Shown here in pieces: positions 1 through 12,473 of a stretch of 64,000 nt of DNA. The position numbers were made by a program, and so were the translations under genes. Source of the stretch: Ampullaceana balthica (Eukaryota > Mollusca > Gastropoda > Lymnaeidae); NCBI GenBank assembly GCA_944989445.1, contig CALYLW010000331.1, positions 1 to 64,000 of the forward strand. The letters run 5' to 3'. How positions within the stretch are numbered: position 1 is the stretch's first letter; each line of letters starts with the position of its first letter. The notes under the pieces are model-generated. The model worked only from the letters and a program-made list of their open reading frames with translations. It was not told where the DNA came from and made no database searches.

Positions 1-394
1 TGAGGGGAGGGGTCCACTGTTAGGACATTCATGACACTCACCCAAGACCCAGCGTACTGCTGGACTGCGTCTGGTGGTCTTGGAAACGACCAATCAACGA
101 GTTCACTATGGGCGACTTTATCAACGCACGTTTCAAATTTCCTAAGTTAAACCTTGAAAGAAACAACCGAATCTATTTTCAAACGGACGCAATGACTGAT
201 CATATATTTTTTTTTAAAGTTGTATGTAATTGTGAGGACGATGCCCAAATGTGAATCTCTTGTCCAATAGCATCATCCAAAGATACTTGAAAGAATTGCT
301 GAAAGTCGAAAGGAGCAATGATTGTACTTCATTACAATTCTTTTGATACTATATGTATGATTGGGTTATTATATTATAACTATATGAGGTAAGA

Positions 395-452
<58 letters not shown>

Positions 453-3400
453 AGGGAGAAAGAGGGACATAGAAATAGAGAGAGAACAAGAGTAAAAGAA
501 ACGTTGGGGTTTGTAACGAAAGTGAGTCTTGAGAAAGCAAGGAATGTTAAAAACAAAACTAAAGAAAGGAACGAAGGAAAGATGAACACAATTAAAGCAA
601 CGAGATGGAGAGAAGGGGAGGGAAGGTATTTGGAAATGAAATTTTCCGCCCTCGAAGTGACGCTGGTATTAAAATGAAATCGCTGACCAACCCATATTAT
701 TGAATTTTCCCTTCACTCGGGGCCATCGACTGACCAGTGCTGGTACTGAGATCATGGCGGGAAGGAAATGGGTGGACGGAAATGGGAGGGGGGTGGGAGT
801 GGGAAGGGGGAAAGGTTGTTTGCGAGGGGGGTAGGGTCGGTGGAAAGAACAAAAGAAACCCCAAGGAGGCCTGGAAAATAATTTATGACTATTTTAAATA
901 TAGAAGGAATCTATGGGACTCAACCCTAGAAAGGGTTGTGTTTTTTTTTGGTTTGAGCCGTGTTGACGTAAGAGGTGGGGAGGGTCTTGGGTGGCGGGGG
1001 TGTCGATATACAGTGCTATCATTATCTGGGATGCCTTGCCTTAGAGGGAAGGTGATGTGATACATTGTGAGTGTTTTTTTTTGTTTCGCTTATGTTGTCT
1101 CTCCAGACGCAGTTACTTCACATTCTGAGACACATGAACTTTGTAGCATTCCAAAGATAATGGTAATTTTTTAAAATTAAAATAGAGAAATTTAGAGATG
1201 CTGGTTTTAAGTGGTGCTTGGGGCCGGCCCCTGTGGTTGGTGAGGTGCTGGCGAACTTCAAAGTATTTGTGGTGGAAGGCAGCTCGTCAGAAGAATTTAA
1301 ATGTTGCAGCGTGTTTAAAATGAAACACACAAGTGGGCGGGGATTATCTTTCAGGATCGTCTTTCTTTCAGTGGTATGAAGGTCAAAAGTATATACATAT
1401 TATTTGTTAACAGGATATATATTTGATGCTCCAATGGATGTCAGTCCAGTTCGTGGCAAGGTGGCCAAGCGATAAATGACGTCACAGGGATAGGGATGTT
1501 CCAGGTTAGGGTTAACAGATGACGTGTGATTTGGATGTGAAGTGCTGGAGGAAATTTGGGAAGGTGTGTGTGTGTGTGTATTTTAAAAAAATGTCCAAAT
1601 TAGCGTGACAATTTTAATGGAGTGGTGCCCCTTAGATTTGCTATCACATTCACAGGTTTTTTTCTTCATTTAAAAAAAGCAACAACACAATTTTCAAATT
1701 ATGAGATGTATAAAAAGAATTGTATATACATTGAGAGGTCTTTTGATCAGTATTAAAATCAACAGAGATAGTATTGCGTCCCCCCCAAAAATATGCCGTG
1801 AAACTTTTGCCGAAAGCTATTTATGTTAACAAATAATCTGACCAAGCGAATAAGTTGCCCATTGAAACAGATTTTTAAAATTGTTTAATTCATTTCAATT
1901 TTAGTGATAATATATCTTTTTAAAAAAAAATTTTAAACACTAAAAACTTGTTAAATGACGTCAGTGTCATCCGCTGTAAATTTTATGAATTTTTCTTTTT
2001 TTTTATTCCCCTTATTTGGAATGAATAGTTCAAAAACGCATTTGGAAGAGGAAAAAAAATCAGTTTTCCACTTTTCTTTAAATAAGATTTGTTTTAACTT
2101 TTTAAAAATAATCACGCATTGAAGATTAAACTTCTGAAATAGCTTAAAAAAATATCTTGTAAAATTGTAAGGTGTTAAGATTCAATCTCAAAAAAATGTC
2201 TACTTTCCCCTTTAAGTATTTGATTTTTTTACGATATGTAACGGAATCAGGAGACAAACACATAAACGTCAATGAAGACATTTTTTCAGCGCGGCAAAAT
2301 TATAACAACCTTAAATCTCTACTCAAAACTATGATTTTAAAAAAATATCAAAGAATTTTCGAGTCTCTTAAAAATTTTGATTTGCACTTTTGAAAAAAAA
2401 ACGCGTTGTGCATCTTGTTCAGTGCAAAATATTTTTTGCACACTTGGCAACGCGCCAACACCTACTTTTTCGAAGACCCACTGTTCCAGGGAATGCCCAG
2501 ATTTGGCTGTCTAATAAATAATGAGGACTGCCAAAATTCCCTGACCTGGCCCTAAATAAACACGGTCCCTTCTTTCGGCTGCTTTCTTTTAGGAACTGTT
2601 AAACTGAAAATGGCGTCGGTCCGGCAGCAAAAATCAATACTTGCTCGTTAAGATGGAGATGGCAGAAAGATAAAATGAAATGAAATTCTGACCGCCGTGG
2701 CTATGTTTCTGAATAATTCAACAATTGTATTCATCATGCACGCGCTTGAGTCCGCTGTTGAAGTGGGAAGAAATAAAAACAAAAACTAGGGGTTTGGGGG
2801 GGGGGTCTAGATTGGGGATTGGGGGTTGAGGTCGAGGGTGTACAGGAAAGTTGGGGGGGGGGAAGGGGTTCGTTGGCTTGTGTGTCCCCCGTTGGTTAAC
2901 ACATTTAATGGTCCGCTGGACATTCGAGGAGGTGGCAAAAATTTTTGAAATCGAAAATAAAAAAACACATTTTTTTTCTTAAAGAAAGGGTTTATATAAT
3001 TTTTTTTCGGGAAATCTTTGTAAGGATACCCGCTCCTACATGTAATTTCATTAGGACAAAAATTTTAAAAACAAAATTCCTTCATGTTTGAAATGAAGAG
3101 GAAAAAAAAATCATTTCCTCATTACGACATTAATGTGAGTAAAACATGAGGTAAAAATGAAAATATATTTTTTATTCTATGTCGCAAAGTCACGACATGT
3201 GGTTGTTAAAAACAAAATTGTGTGTGGAGTTGGTTTGGGGGGGGGAGGGTATGGATTTTGTTGGCTAAATAAGTGGTGGGGGGATGTGAGGTTGGGAATA
3301 ATTTATTATGAAAAAAAAAGTTTTGGCGTCGAGAGTTCGTTTTTCCCTGTAGTAAAAAAATCATCGTCTCCATGTCGTAAAAAAATGCCGCTGGTAAAAA

Positions 3401-4248
3401 ACGTGAGGTAAAATTACAATTTTGTGATGCTAATCATTAATCAGTGTGTACACAAAGACATAACCTCACCCAAACACAGGCGCACACAAAACGTGTATCG
3501 CAGTAATTTGCCGGACTATTCCAATGGTCATTACAACTACCTAGATAGAAATTGAAACGTCATCTAGTCTTCAGACCTAATACAGTTCTAGAATTTAAAC
3601 AAATGTCTTGATGTTGCTTCTTCTGGTATCACGTACGATCCCCTTTTGTAAAAGAGAGGGTTTTATAGAGAGGGATTCTTAGTGAGAGAAAGTAAATGTG
3701 GGATACTTATGTAGGGAGAGTTAGGGAGAATGGGTAACTTAGGAACGGTTAGGAAAAGTAGGTTTGCGGGAAGTAAATTCGGAATTTTGATGGTGAACTA
3801 ATGGAAGTGTAAGAAATGGATATTTAGAACAGGAAGGGAAATCGGAAGGAGTGTTGAAGAAGCGATGTTCAGGAAAGAGAGAGCTTACTAAAGAGGATAA
3901 GAGAGAGGAGAACGAAAAGGAGAAAGTTAGGAAAAAAGGACAAGAGAAGAGAATGTTAAAGGAGATAGTGCTGACATCCCTACAGGGCTACGTGATTTTC
4001 TCTCGGGAATAAAAAAAAATCTGAAATAGATTTATATGTAAATTATTTTTTTAACTGCCGCCCACATTTTCGGGGTATCTTATAACAAGGCCGGCTTCCT
4101 TCCTGGAACAGCCCCTTACCCAACCCTCTCTCTGTTTGTGGCAGGTTTTCATGGATTGGTTTGTTGCACAATAGTTGTGTCATTAACTAAAATGTTCAGC
4201 ACTCATGTCATGCTATTCTCTTCGCTTTTTTAATTAAAAACATAATCC
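1..4248. other. non-genic stretch
   Basis: No reading frame here has recognisable protein similarity, and the few open frames are short and biased by simple sequence. The region alternates AT-rich stretches with G-rich runs (for example 780-830, 2789-2870 and 3232-3290) and contains one AG microsatellite. Perfect TGACGTCA palindromes occur at 1477-1484 and 1956-1963. Whether any of it is conserved regulatory DNA cannot be judged from one sequence. Confidence 0.6.
398..448. repeat. (AG)n microsatellite
   Basis: About 50 bp of nearly perfect AG dinucleotide repeat running into a G-rich tract. The antisense strand reads as a serine/leucine-rich pseudo-frame that should not be called a gene. Confidence 0.95.
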
Positions 4249-4249
4249 A

Positions 4250-4271
4250 TATATATATATATATATATATA
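4250..4271. repeat. (TA)n run at Helitron terminus
   Basis: A short TA dinucleotide run immediately beside a hairpin-bearing transposon end. The Helitrons in this window repeatedly sit in TA runs, as expected for elements that insert between A and T. Confidence 0.8.
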
Positions 4272-4289
4272 CGAGAGCAATGCCCGTGC

Positions 4290-5995
4290 GATGCTACGGG
4301 TAGGCACAATGAAAATAACTTTATTTGGATTTGAGTTTCCCATTCCCCTTAATAATGAGTGTAAACGTATCAGGAAATTAGGGTAGTGATAAATCAAACC
4401 CCTTCTTTATAAAAATCACGATATGTGTGTCTAGAAAATAGAAAGTATGATGAATTTAAATATTTCCCATCAATTTTGGTATTTCTGCTTTAATAACGCA
4501 CGCTTTTCTCGATATACTTTACCAGAATAGCAAAGGTCCTTAACAGTTACAAAAATTTAATGGGCTAGGCTAAATTTCTTTTTCCATAAATCAAAAAATT
4601 AAAACAATATCTTTGATTCCTTTGGTTCTAGGGAAAAGCTCTTAAAATCACCCACTCCATTTTATAAGCTAAGTATGAAATTAGTTCAAGACGTATAGGA
4701 TATTTTTTTAGCATAGTAACAAATCAATAAATTGGCAGATACTTGTTTCACTTAAATAGCGGATTATTTTTCTTTGTATTTACATTCAAGCCTTTTTTCA
4801 TTGTAGCTTTTTTAGCTTATAAAATGACATATAAGTTAGGGCTTAATATATAACATACATTATGTAGGCATTTGATTTTAAAACAGAATAGTTTTTAAAA
4901 AATCAGTCTGTATACAAAATTTTATCATCGTTGTATAATATTGCTCAAATAAAATCAAGTGGTTATGTCACAATATAAGTTGCTGTTAGTGTATTTTTTG
5001 CCAGAACAGGGGTAGGCACAATTAAAAAATAACTTTATTTTGTTTTGGGTCTCAAATTTCCCTTAAAATTGAATGTAAATGCATCATGAAATTGCGGTAG
5101 TGATAAATCAAACCACGTCTTATAAAATTCACGATATGTGTGTCGAGAAAATAGAAAGTATGATGAATTTAAATATTAACCATCAATTTTGGTATGTCTG
5201 CTTTAATAACGCATGCTTTTCTCTATATAATATACTCCTACAGAATATGAAAGGTACTTAATAGTTATAAAAATCTAATCGGCAAAGCTCAATTTATTTT
5301 CACATGAAAAGAAAATTAAAAATATATTTCCATATGATTCCTTTGGTTCTAGGAAAATGCTCTGAAAAACACCAATTCCATTGTATAGTTTAAGCATGAA
5401 ATTAGTTTAAGACGGATTAGTTATTATTTGAGCCAGATAATATTTATTTGAATCTGTATGCTTAGTGGAGGGTGGAAATATGGTTTACGGGTGTATGGTT
5501 CTTATTTTCTTTTTACACGAATATTAACATAAAAACAATGTTTGTTTTCTTAAAACTTCCCAGAGATTGATTTTCTAATAAATTGCATCATTTTGAAAGG
5601 ACTTTCCACTCTTTTTTTCTAGTATTAACAAAGCAATAATTTGGCAGATACTTGTTCCACTAAAATAAAGGATTAAATTTCGTTGTATTTGTATTTAAGC
5701 CTTTTTTCTTTGTAGCATTTTTTAGCTTATAAAATGACATATTTGCTAATGGTCTTAATATATAACATATATTTGTAGTCATTTGATATTAAATCAGAAT
5801 AATTAAAAAATAATTTTTTCAAGAAAGTGTATACAGCTTGATAGAAAACTGCCATTTAGTAAACAACATGATCTGCCTTTGAAATCAGTCTTTATACGAA
5901 AATGTATCCTCGTTGCATAATATTGCTCAAATAAAATCAAGCTGTTAGGTCTAAATATCAGTTGCTGTTAGTGTATTTTTCGCTTGAGCACGCAC
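4290..5995. repeat. long imperfect direct duplication
   Basis: Two diverged copies of about 0.7 and 1 kb lie head to tail: 4290-5009 and 5010-5995. Both open with GGGTAGGCACAAT, share the block around GATAAATCAAACC and CACGATATGTGTGTC, and close with AAATAAAATCAAG followed by TTGCTGTTAGTGTATTTTT. The second copy carries about 190 extra bases near 5420-5620. No protein-coding content is visible. Confidence 0.8.
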
Positions 5996-6982
5996 TTTCT
6001 GAAGCTAGAACCTATATATGAGTCGTAATACCCGCGATATGTCTTTACACTAAATGTATGTATACCTTAAAGAACCGTACAGTTTATACCTGAAGTGTGT
6101 GCCACGCACTCATTGTTCTAGAAATTTAACTATATTTTTAAATGAATGTTTTAGTTTTGTAAGCTCTTAAATACCTTTCTTAGCAATGATTTTTTATGGG
6201 AAAAGCATATTATTTATGTGAATTTTGATGCTTAAGTAAGGTGTGCATGGGTTTTTTTTTGTTTTAAAGAAACATTTTGAATCGCACGGACTGGGCTTAA
6301 AATTTTACCCTCTTATTTAGTTTAATCTATGCAAAAAGTATAAAAACAGTTGCTAAGCTATAGTGTTTATGTCATCCAGGGTTGGGCGATATTATTGACT
6401 CTTACCCCACCAATAAATGGTACATTTCAAAAGGTCATAAAGTTGTACTCAATATAAAATAGCTGTACCACTTATTAACCACACTCATTGTTCCGTGCAT
6501 ATAACTCCTATATATAATCCATTTTCGTCTATAACAGTACCGATTTTTTTTTCATTCCTTCTATTTCATTGGGGCAGTTTATGGAGCAATCGTTCCAGAA
6601 AAAAAAATCGTGTAAACTATTTAAGCACCGAAGGAAAATAAATATCCCACCTAAGAATCATTGATAAATATAACTTACCTGGCATGTTTGACTTAATTTA
6701 TGCAAAAAGAATATTAACAGTGGCTAAGCTATAGTGTTTGGTATCTGGTTTCACTCATGTGGTTTTTTCTCTAATGCATTGAATACATTGTTAGTATTTG
6801 ATTAGTATTTGATTATTTAAAAGTAACTTACAAAATGTCAAATACATTAAGTATTTAAATTAAACATATAAAAGATATTAAAAAAAGTGGTAAAATGATA
6901 CTGTGTATTTGATAATAAAGAAAATAATAGAAAATAATAGTATATAAATATTGTTAAAATATTGCGCTAAAAAACAATGACT

Positions 6983-6994
6983 ATGGTTTGTAAA
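6983..6994. repeat. target-site duplication, left copy (RTE LINE)
   Basis: ATGGTTTGTAAA occurs here and again at 10176-10187, exactly bracketing the LINE. A perfect 12-bp duplication indicates a fairly recent target-primed insertion. Confidence 0.85.
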
Positions 6995-9900
6995 ACTCCG
7001 CCGTAGCCGGTCCCAAGCCCGGGTGAGAGAGGAGGAGGGTTGTGCGAAGGGTTAGCATCCCTTCCCGTAAAAAAAGCCTTGCTACAAAAACGTGAACAAA
7101 GAAAAAAATAGGAAACTCGGACCTTGGAGATGATGGGTCTCGTAACAGAGAACTTATGAAGCTGGGTGGCCAAAGCCAACTGGAAACCACCCGGCAGACA
7201 ACCATCCTCTCCACTAGGACCACCACCAACTTAGGAACATGGAACGTAAGGACCATGTTCGAAGCTGGAAAAACTGCCCAAGTTGCTGCCGAAATGCAAC
7301 GGTACAAACTAGCCATCCTAGGGATAAGTGAATCCCGATGGACTGGCTCAGGCCAGATGAAGCTCAACACAGGAGAACTGCTACTATATTCAGGCCATGA
7401 TGAAGAAAACGCAGCCCACACCCAAGGAGTAGCAATCATGCTTTCCAAAACTGCCCAGAACGCCCTTTTAGGGTGGGAAGCCCATGGTCCCCGAATAATC
7501 ACTGCAAGATTTAAGACCAAAAAGCAAGAAGTCAATATGGATCTTCTTCAGGTATACGCTCCTACTAATGACAGTAAAGAAGAGGACAAAGAGGACTTCT
7601 ACAACAGACTGAGAACCCTTATCCAAAAGTGTCCTAGGAGCAATGTGATTATTCTAATGGGCGACCTAAATGCAAAAATAGGCAGCAACAATAATGGATA
7701 TGAAGAATGCATGGGAACAAATGGCCTCGGAGAGATGAACGATAATGGTGAAAGGCTAGCAGATCTATGTGCTGCAGATGGACTGGTCATTGGTGGAAGT
7801 CTCTTCATGCATAGAAATATCCACAAGGCAACATGGATATCACCAGATCTGTCAACGGCTAACCAAATCGACCATATCTGTATCTGCAAAAAGTTTAGAA
7901 GATCTCTCCAAGATGTAAGGGTAAAAAGAGGGGCAGATGTAGCCTCAGACCATCATCTACTGATTGCCCAACTAAGGCTCAAATTGAAAAAGAATTGGAC
8001 AAGTGAGGGAAGCAAGCGCCAACGTTTTAACACTACTCTTTTGAAAGGGGGACCAAAACTTAATGAGTTCAAACTTACGCTAACAAACAAATTCCAGATC
8101 TTACAAGAACTTGGCAACGAAGAAACAGTTGACCAAAACTGGAAAAGCTTCAAAGAAATACTCACGACCACCTGTGAAGAAGTGTTGGGTCCAAGGCAAC
8201 AAGCACATAAAGAATGGATCTCTAATGAAACCATGGAGAAAATCCAACAGAGGAAAAAGAAGAAGGCAAATCTCAACAACAGCCGCACCAGAACTGAAAA
8301 AGCTAGAGCATCAGCAGAATACGCAGAAGCCAATAAAGAAGTTAAACGTAGTATAAGGTCAGATAAAAAGAACTACATAGAAGGACTAGCAACTGAAGCA
8401 GAAGAGGCAGCTTACCATGGAAACACAAGAGAACTATTCAGTACAATAAAAAAGCTATCCGGAAAGTTCAAAAATCCAGAGAGACCTGTTAAAACTAAAG
8501 ATGGGAAATCTATACCTGATGAAGAGGGTCAGAAAAAAAGATGGATAGAACATTTTGAAGAACTCCTCAACCGACCAGCCCCACAATACAAACTCAACAT
8601 AGAGCCAGCGGAACAAGACCTAGAAATAGACTGCAGCACACCCACAAAACAAGAGATAAACAGAGCAATTAAACAACTAAAGAAAGGCAAAGCAGCTGGT
8701 CCAGACAGAATACCAGCAGAAGCCTTGACAGCAGATATTACGACTAGCTCTGCAATGCTACACATTCTTTTCAAGAAAATATGGGAGGAAGAACAGATTC
8801 CGACGGAGTGGAAAGAAGGACATCTCATTAAGCTCCCAAAGAAAGGAGATCTTAGCTCTTGCTCCAACTATAGAGGAATAACTCTGCTATCCATACCAAG
8901 CAAAGTATTTAACAGAGTGCTGCTAAACAGAATGAGGGACGCAATAGACACCCATCTTAGAGACCAACAAGCAGGTTTTAGAAAAGATAGATCATGCACT
9001 GACCAAATTGCCACCCTGAGAATTATATTGGAACAATCCCTGGAGTGGAACTCACCACTATACATCAACTTTATTGACTATGAGAAGGCTTTCGATAGTG
9101 TTGACAGGCCAACCCTGTGGAAGTTACTAAGACACTACGGGATACCACAAAAACTGACTGACATAATTAAGGCTTCCTACGAAGGACTTACATGTAGAAT
9201 TGTCCATGGCCAACAAGCAACAGCGGCTTTTGAGGTACAGACCGGAGTCAGACAGGGGTGTCTGCTTTCACCATTCTTATTTCTGCTAACCATCGACTGG
9301 ATAATGAAAATGTCTACAGAGCAGAAGAGAAATGGTATCCAGTGGACACTATGGAAACAACTTGATGACCTGGACTTTGCGGACGACCTGGCCTTATTAT
9401 CGCACTCACAGCAACAGATGCAGGAGAAAACCAACAATGTAGCACAATTCTCTGCTTGCCTTGGCCTGAACATCCATAAGGGAAAAAGCAAAGTCCTTAA
9501 AATAAACACATCAAGCAACACTCCAATAACACTGGAAGGAACAAATCTGGAAGAGGTGGATAGCTTCACATACCTTGGAAGCATCATCGACACACAAGGA
9601 GGGACAGACGCCGATGTAAGAGTGAGAATTGGCAAAGCAAGATCATCATTTAAACAGCTAAAAAAAGTTTGGAGCTGCAACAACTTGACTCTTCATACCA
9701 AGGTCAGGATATTCAACACCACAGTAAAGCCTGTCCTACTGTATGGAGCAGAAACATGGCGAATAACAGCAGCCATTTCTAAAAAGCTTCAAGCCTTTAT
9801 AAATACATGTCTCCGAGCAATTCTCCGAATCCGCTGGCCAAATGTCATCACCAATGAGGACCTCTGGCAACGCACACAACAAGAGCCAGTGGAAGAGCTA

Positions 9901-10175
9901 ATACGCCAGCGCAGATGGAGATGGATTGGCCACACTCTCAGAAAGCCTACATCTAGCATTGTGAGACAAGCCCTCACATGGAACCCCCAAGGCAAAAGGA
10001 AAAGAGGTCGTCCCAAAATGACCTGGAGAAGAGAACTGGAGGCAGACACAAAAATGAGCGGGCACAGCTGGGGGCAGATTGAGAGACTGGCGCAGGACCG
10101 GGATGCCTGGAGAGACTTTGTTCGCGGCCTATGCCCCAGATGGGACGAAGGGCGATGATGATGATGATGATGATG
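6995..10175 (+). mobile_element. full-length RTE-clade non-LTR retrotransposon
   Basis: A 3.18-kb element with a short 5' leader (6995-7155), one long frame coding for an AP-endonuclease and reverse transcriptase, almost no 3' UTR, and a GAT-repeat tail. The size, single-ORF layout, domain order and microsatellite tail instead of poly(A) are those of the RTE clade (BovB/SR2-like). Perfect 12-bp target duplications flank it and the frame has no stop or shift, so it is young and possibly competent. It sits inside an older Helitron. Confidence 0.9.
7156..10158 (+). CDS. RTE-type endonuclease/reverse transcriptase
   Basis: This 1000-residue polyprotein nicks target DNA and copies the element RNA into the nick in the nucleus. 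The N-terminal part is an APE-type endonuclease: GTWNVRT with the active-site Asn at 30, catalytic Glu at 59 in ISESRW, GDLNAK with Asp170 and Asn172, and SDHH at 264-267. A basic coiled linker follows. The reverse transcriptase spans about 510-790, with [48 protein letters not shown] and the catalytic FADD at 741-744. The C-terminal region ([12 protein letters not shown], then an [13 protein letters not shown] motif) is typical of RTE proteins. All key residues are present and the length is normal for the clade. The start is the first Met of the frame after the leader; translation could begin slightly elsewhere. This is transposon-encoded, not a host gene. Confidence 0.93.
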   Translation: MKLGGQSQLETTRQTTILSTRTTTNLGTWNVRTMFEAGKTAQVAAEMQRYKLAILGISESRWTGSGQMKLNTGELLLYSGHDEENAAHTQGVAIMLSKTAQNALLGWEAHGPRIITARFKTKKQEVNMDLLQVYAPTNDSKEEDKEDFYNRLRTLIQKCPRSNVIILMGDLNAKIGSNNNGYEECMGTNGLGEMNDNGERLADLCAADGLVIGGSLFMHRNIHKATWISPDLSTANQIDHICICKKFRRSLQDVRVKRGADVASDHHLLIAQLRLKLKKNWTSEGSKRQRFNTTLLKGGPKLNEFKLTLTNKFQILQELGNEETVDQNWKSFKEILTTTCEEVLGPRQQAHKEWISNETMEKIQQRKKKKANLNNSRTRTEKARASAEYAEANKEVKRSIRSDKKNYIEGLATEAEEAAYHGNTRELFSTIKKLSGKFKNPERPVKTKDGKSIPDEEGQKKRWIEHFEELLNRPAPQYKLNIEPAEQDLEIDCSTPTKQEINRAIKQLKKGKAAGPDRIPAEALTADITTSSAMLHILFKKIWEEEQIPTEWKEGHLIKLPKKGDLSSCSNYRGITLLSIPSKVFNRVLLNRMRDAIDTHLRDQQAGFRKDRSCTDQIATLRIILEQSLEWNSPLYINFIDYEKAFDSVDRPTLWKLLRHYGIPQKLTDIIKASYEGLTCRIVHGQQATAAFEVQTGVRQGCLLSPFLFLLTIDWIMKMSTEQKRNGIQWTLWKQLDDLDFADDLALLSHSQQQMQEKTNNVAQFSACLGLNIHKGKSKVLKINTSSNTPITLEGTNLEEVDSFTYLGSIIDTQGGTDADVRVRIGKARSSFKQLKKVWSCNNLTLHTKVRIFNTTVKPVLLYGAETWRITAAISKKLQAFINTCLRAILRIRWPNVITNEDLWQRTQQEPVEELIRQRRWRWIGHTLRKPTSSIVRQALTWNPQGKRKRGRPKMTWRRELEADTKMSGHSWGQIERLAQDRDAWRDFVRGLCPRWDEGR

Positions 10176-10178
10176 ATG
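10154..10178 (+). repeat. (GAT)n 3' tail of the RTE LINE
   Basis: About eight GAT units start right at the stop codon and lead into the right target duplication (10176-10187). A short microsatellite tail instead of poly(A) is characteristic of RTE elements. The last unit overlaps the duplication, so the exact junction is ambiguous by a few bases. Confidence 0.85.
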
Positions 10179-10770
10179 GTTTGTAAACAAAAATGTTAGG
10201 TAGATTAACGTTGAACATAAATGTAGACATCTGGAGAAAGACCAAAGCAAATAAATTTTTCGAACGGTTGAATAAAATACATCTCAAAAATACATAAAGG
10301 AAACAGTGTAAAGATGTCATTTGAAAACAAATATTAATTCTGTAATTTTTTACAAAAAATTATACGTATTCTTGTTAGAGGCGCAACATTATCAGACATA
10401 AAAATAAGCCGTTTCATCACATTTATTTCACAACATAAACATACACACACTCATTTTATTCACACACTTATACACACAAACATAAACACACAAACAGATA
10501 GTACCATTAAAAAAATGCCATTTCATTGAAACAACCGCGGCTGTTTTTACTTTGTTTCCATTTTACAAATTAATATGAGCTCGAACTATTACGTCAAGTC
10601 ACAATATTTTATAGCGAGAAACGCCGTCTTGTTAATCTCGACACCAAAATGTTTATTATTTAATTTTCAATAATTTATTTTATTTTCGGGAGTTACCCCG
10701 CATAGCGAGCACCCACACACACGGCTTCGGACGTGCTTAGGCGCAATATATATATAGATATATATATATA

Positions 10771-11396
10771 CTAGGGGCAAGTACCCGGCTTTTCCAGGGT
10801 TTAACAACAACAGCAACAACAACAAAAGCAACAACAAAACAACAACTACAACAGCAACAACAACAAAGCTACAACAACATGAAGGACATTGTCGTCGCAG
10901 GGCAAGGGATGTGGACAACAACAACAGCAAAAACAACACAAAAGCAACAACAGCAACAGCAACAACAACAGCAACAACATCAGCAACAACAACAAAAACA
11001 AAACAACAACAAAACATCAACAACAAAACAACAACAAAACAACAACTACAACAACAAAAGCAACAACAACAAAGCAACACAAAAAAAAATTATTTTATGG
11101 CATTAATCGCCTTCTTGTTAATCTCGACACCAAAATGTTTATTATTTTGCGTCATTATTTTACGTCTTAATTTTCAATAATTTTTATTTTATATAGCTCA
11201 TATATGGAAAAATTACATTTTGGGCCCCCGGCCCCCAGTATCTTATATGTATGGAACGAAACCTGTTTAATAACCTTTCCGGTATAATTTTGTGTACGTG
11301 TACCAAATTTCACGTTATTTGGTTGTCTGGATCTTGAGTTATTAGGGAACAGACAGACAGACATCCAGACAACAAATGCGTCTTATATATATAAGA
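10771..11396 (-). mobile_element. short non-autonomous Helitron (copy A)
   Basis: On the minus strand it begins with TCTTATATATATAAGACGC near 11396 and ends with a GC-rich hairpin region and CTAG at 10774-10771, followed by T in a TA run. These are Helitron hallmarks: 5' TC, 3' hairpin plus CTRR, A/T target, no target duplication. The 5' ~300 bases match copies B (35170-36010) and C (36021-39503) closely. The middle is CAA-rich simple sequence around a conserved non-repetitive segment beginning ATGAAGGACATTGTCGTCGC at 10879. No coding capacity. Confidence 0.8.
10803..11085. repeat. (CAA)n-rich tract inside Helitron A
   Basis: Imperfect CAA/CAG/ACA repeats interrupted only by the conserved segment at about 10878-10915. 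All three frames of one strand stay open as poly-Gln/Asn/Thr and the other strand as poly-Val/Leu/Cys, so these frames are artefacts of the repeat. Confidence 0.9.
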
Positions 11397-12473
11397 AGAT
11401 ACATATTTAATATTCATAATTATTTTCAACTACAATAGAACGCATAAATTTGACAAGCTCACAAGAAAGGTCGATTAAGTAAACTGCTGCACAACATTCT
11501 ATTTTAGAATCCGCCTCTTCGTCACCATACCCAGCGATTTTAAAAGCTAATCTTTTGAAAGTACTCTGAACTAATTCATAGACCAACACTATACACCCCT
11601 GAGTCGTGGAAAAAAAGGGGGGGGTGAAGGGGGAGGTTGTGACAGAGAGTAGAGTAAGATGAGATTAAAACTTTTATCACCCCACCACCACCATCAAAAA
11701 AGCATATCTCATTAAGAGGTAAAAGTTTATTATTATTAATTAAAATATTGCAGTTTTTTAATCAAACTTGGAACAACTTTTGTTGTTCAATTATTAAATT
11801 TCTTTTGACAATGCATTGATGCTTCTGTGGTTTAAATTGGTTGAGGATGTTGGTGATTGGACAATAGAAAAATATTACAGCCGAGTAGTTTTACTAAACA
11901 AGACTTCGTGTATCGGATATCTCGTTTAAAGGATTTTATATATACTGTTGGTGAGGCGAGCCAGGTCAGTCGCTAATGGGAGGGGGGGGGGTAACAAACG
12001 GGGTTCTGAACCGAGGTCTGAAGGGAAAAGGGGCCCCTCCACACTTGACTATTTTATACTGATGTTGTGGGCCCCATACGCACCCGTTTGTCTGGGGCTC
12101 CAGTATTTGCGATAGCGGGCATCAGCTAGACTTTGTGAAACAACTGTACACGTTTAAGGTATACATCTAATATTAATGCGCACAGTCATGCACTGTGCCT
12201 TAAACCTAAAGAGTAGAAACGCGTTCTGCATTGTAATGTAATAGCCAGATTTTAGTGCATTTCTTACATTTTTACTTCTATTGTTTTTTTTTATTTTTTT
12301 ATTTATTTATTTTTATATTTTTTTATAATATTTTTTTTAAATAAATATTTTGTTTAAATCTGAGAAGGGATAAACAATAAAAAAAATTATTTACGGTTAA
12401 ACAAACAAAAGAGTCGGATATTTGAAATCTTGCTTCCTCCTGTACAAAAATAAATATACTTCACGTTAAATAA
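11397..12473. other. non-genic stretch
   Basis: AT-rich sequence with a G run at 11981-11990 and T-rich low-complexity DNA near 12280-12350. I see no gene or clearly bounded repeat. Confidence 0.55.

Larger units (their letters stand above)
4272..10758 (-). mobile_element. old Helitron, interrupted by an RTE LINE
   Basis: Read on the minus strand the element would begin with TC near 10758 in a TA run and end near 4272 beside a 5-bp hairpin (CCCGT/ACGGG). Two segments, 6240-6415 and about 10249-10680, are recognisably the same sequence as contiguous DNA at about 38700-39260 inside the coding Helitron downstream, so an old relative was split by later insertions, including the LINE at 6995-10175. 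No transposase frame survives. The 3' terminus reads CTCG rather than the canonical CTRR, so the exact boundary, and whether 4272 and 10758 are ends of one element, are uncertain. Confidence 0.5.

Noticed and set aside
7953..9683. Several antisense frames of 66-168 residues within the LINE
   Set aside because: They mirror the strongly supported sense reverse transcriptase frame and show no domain of their own.
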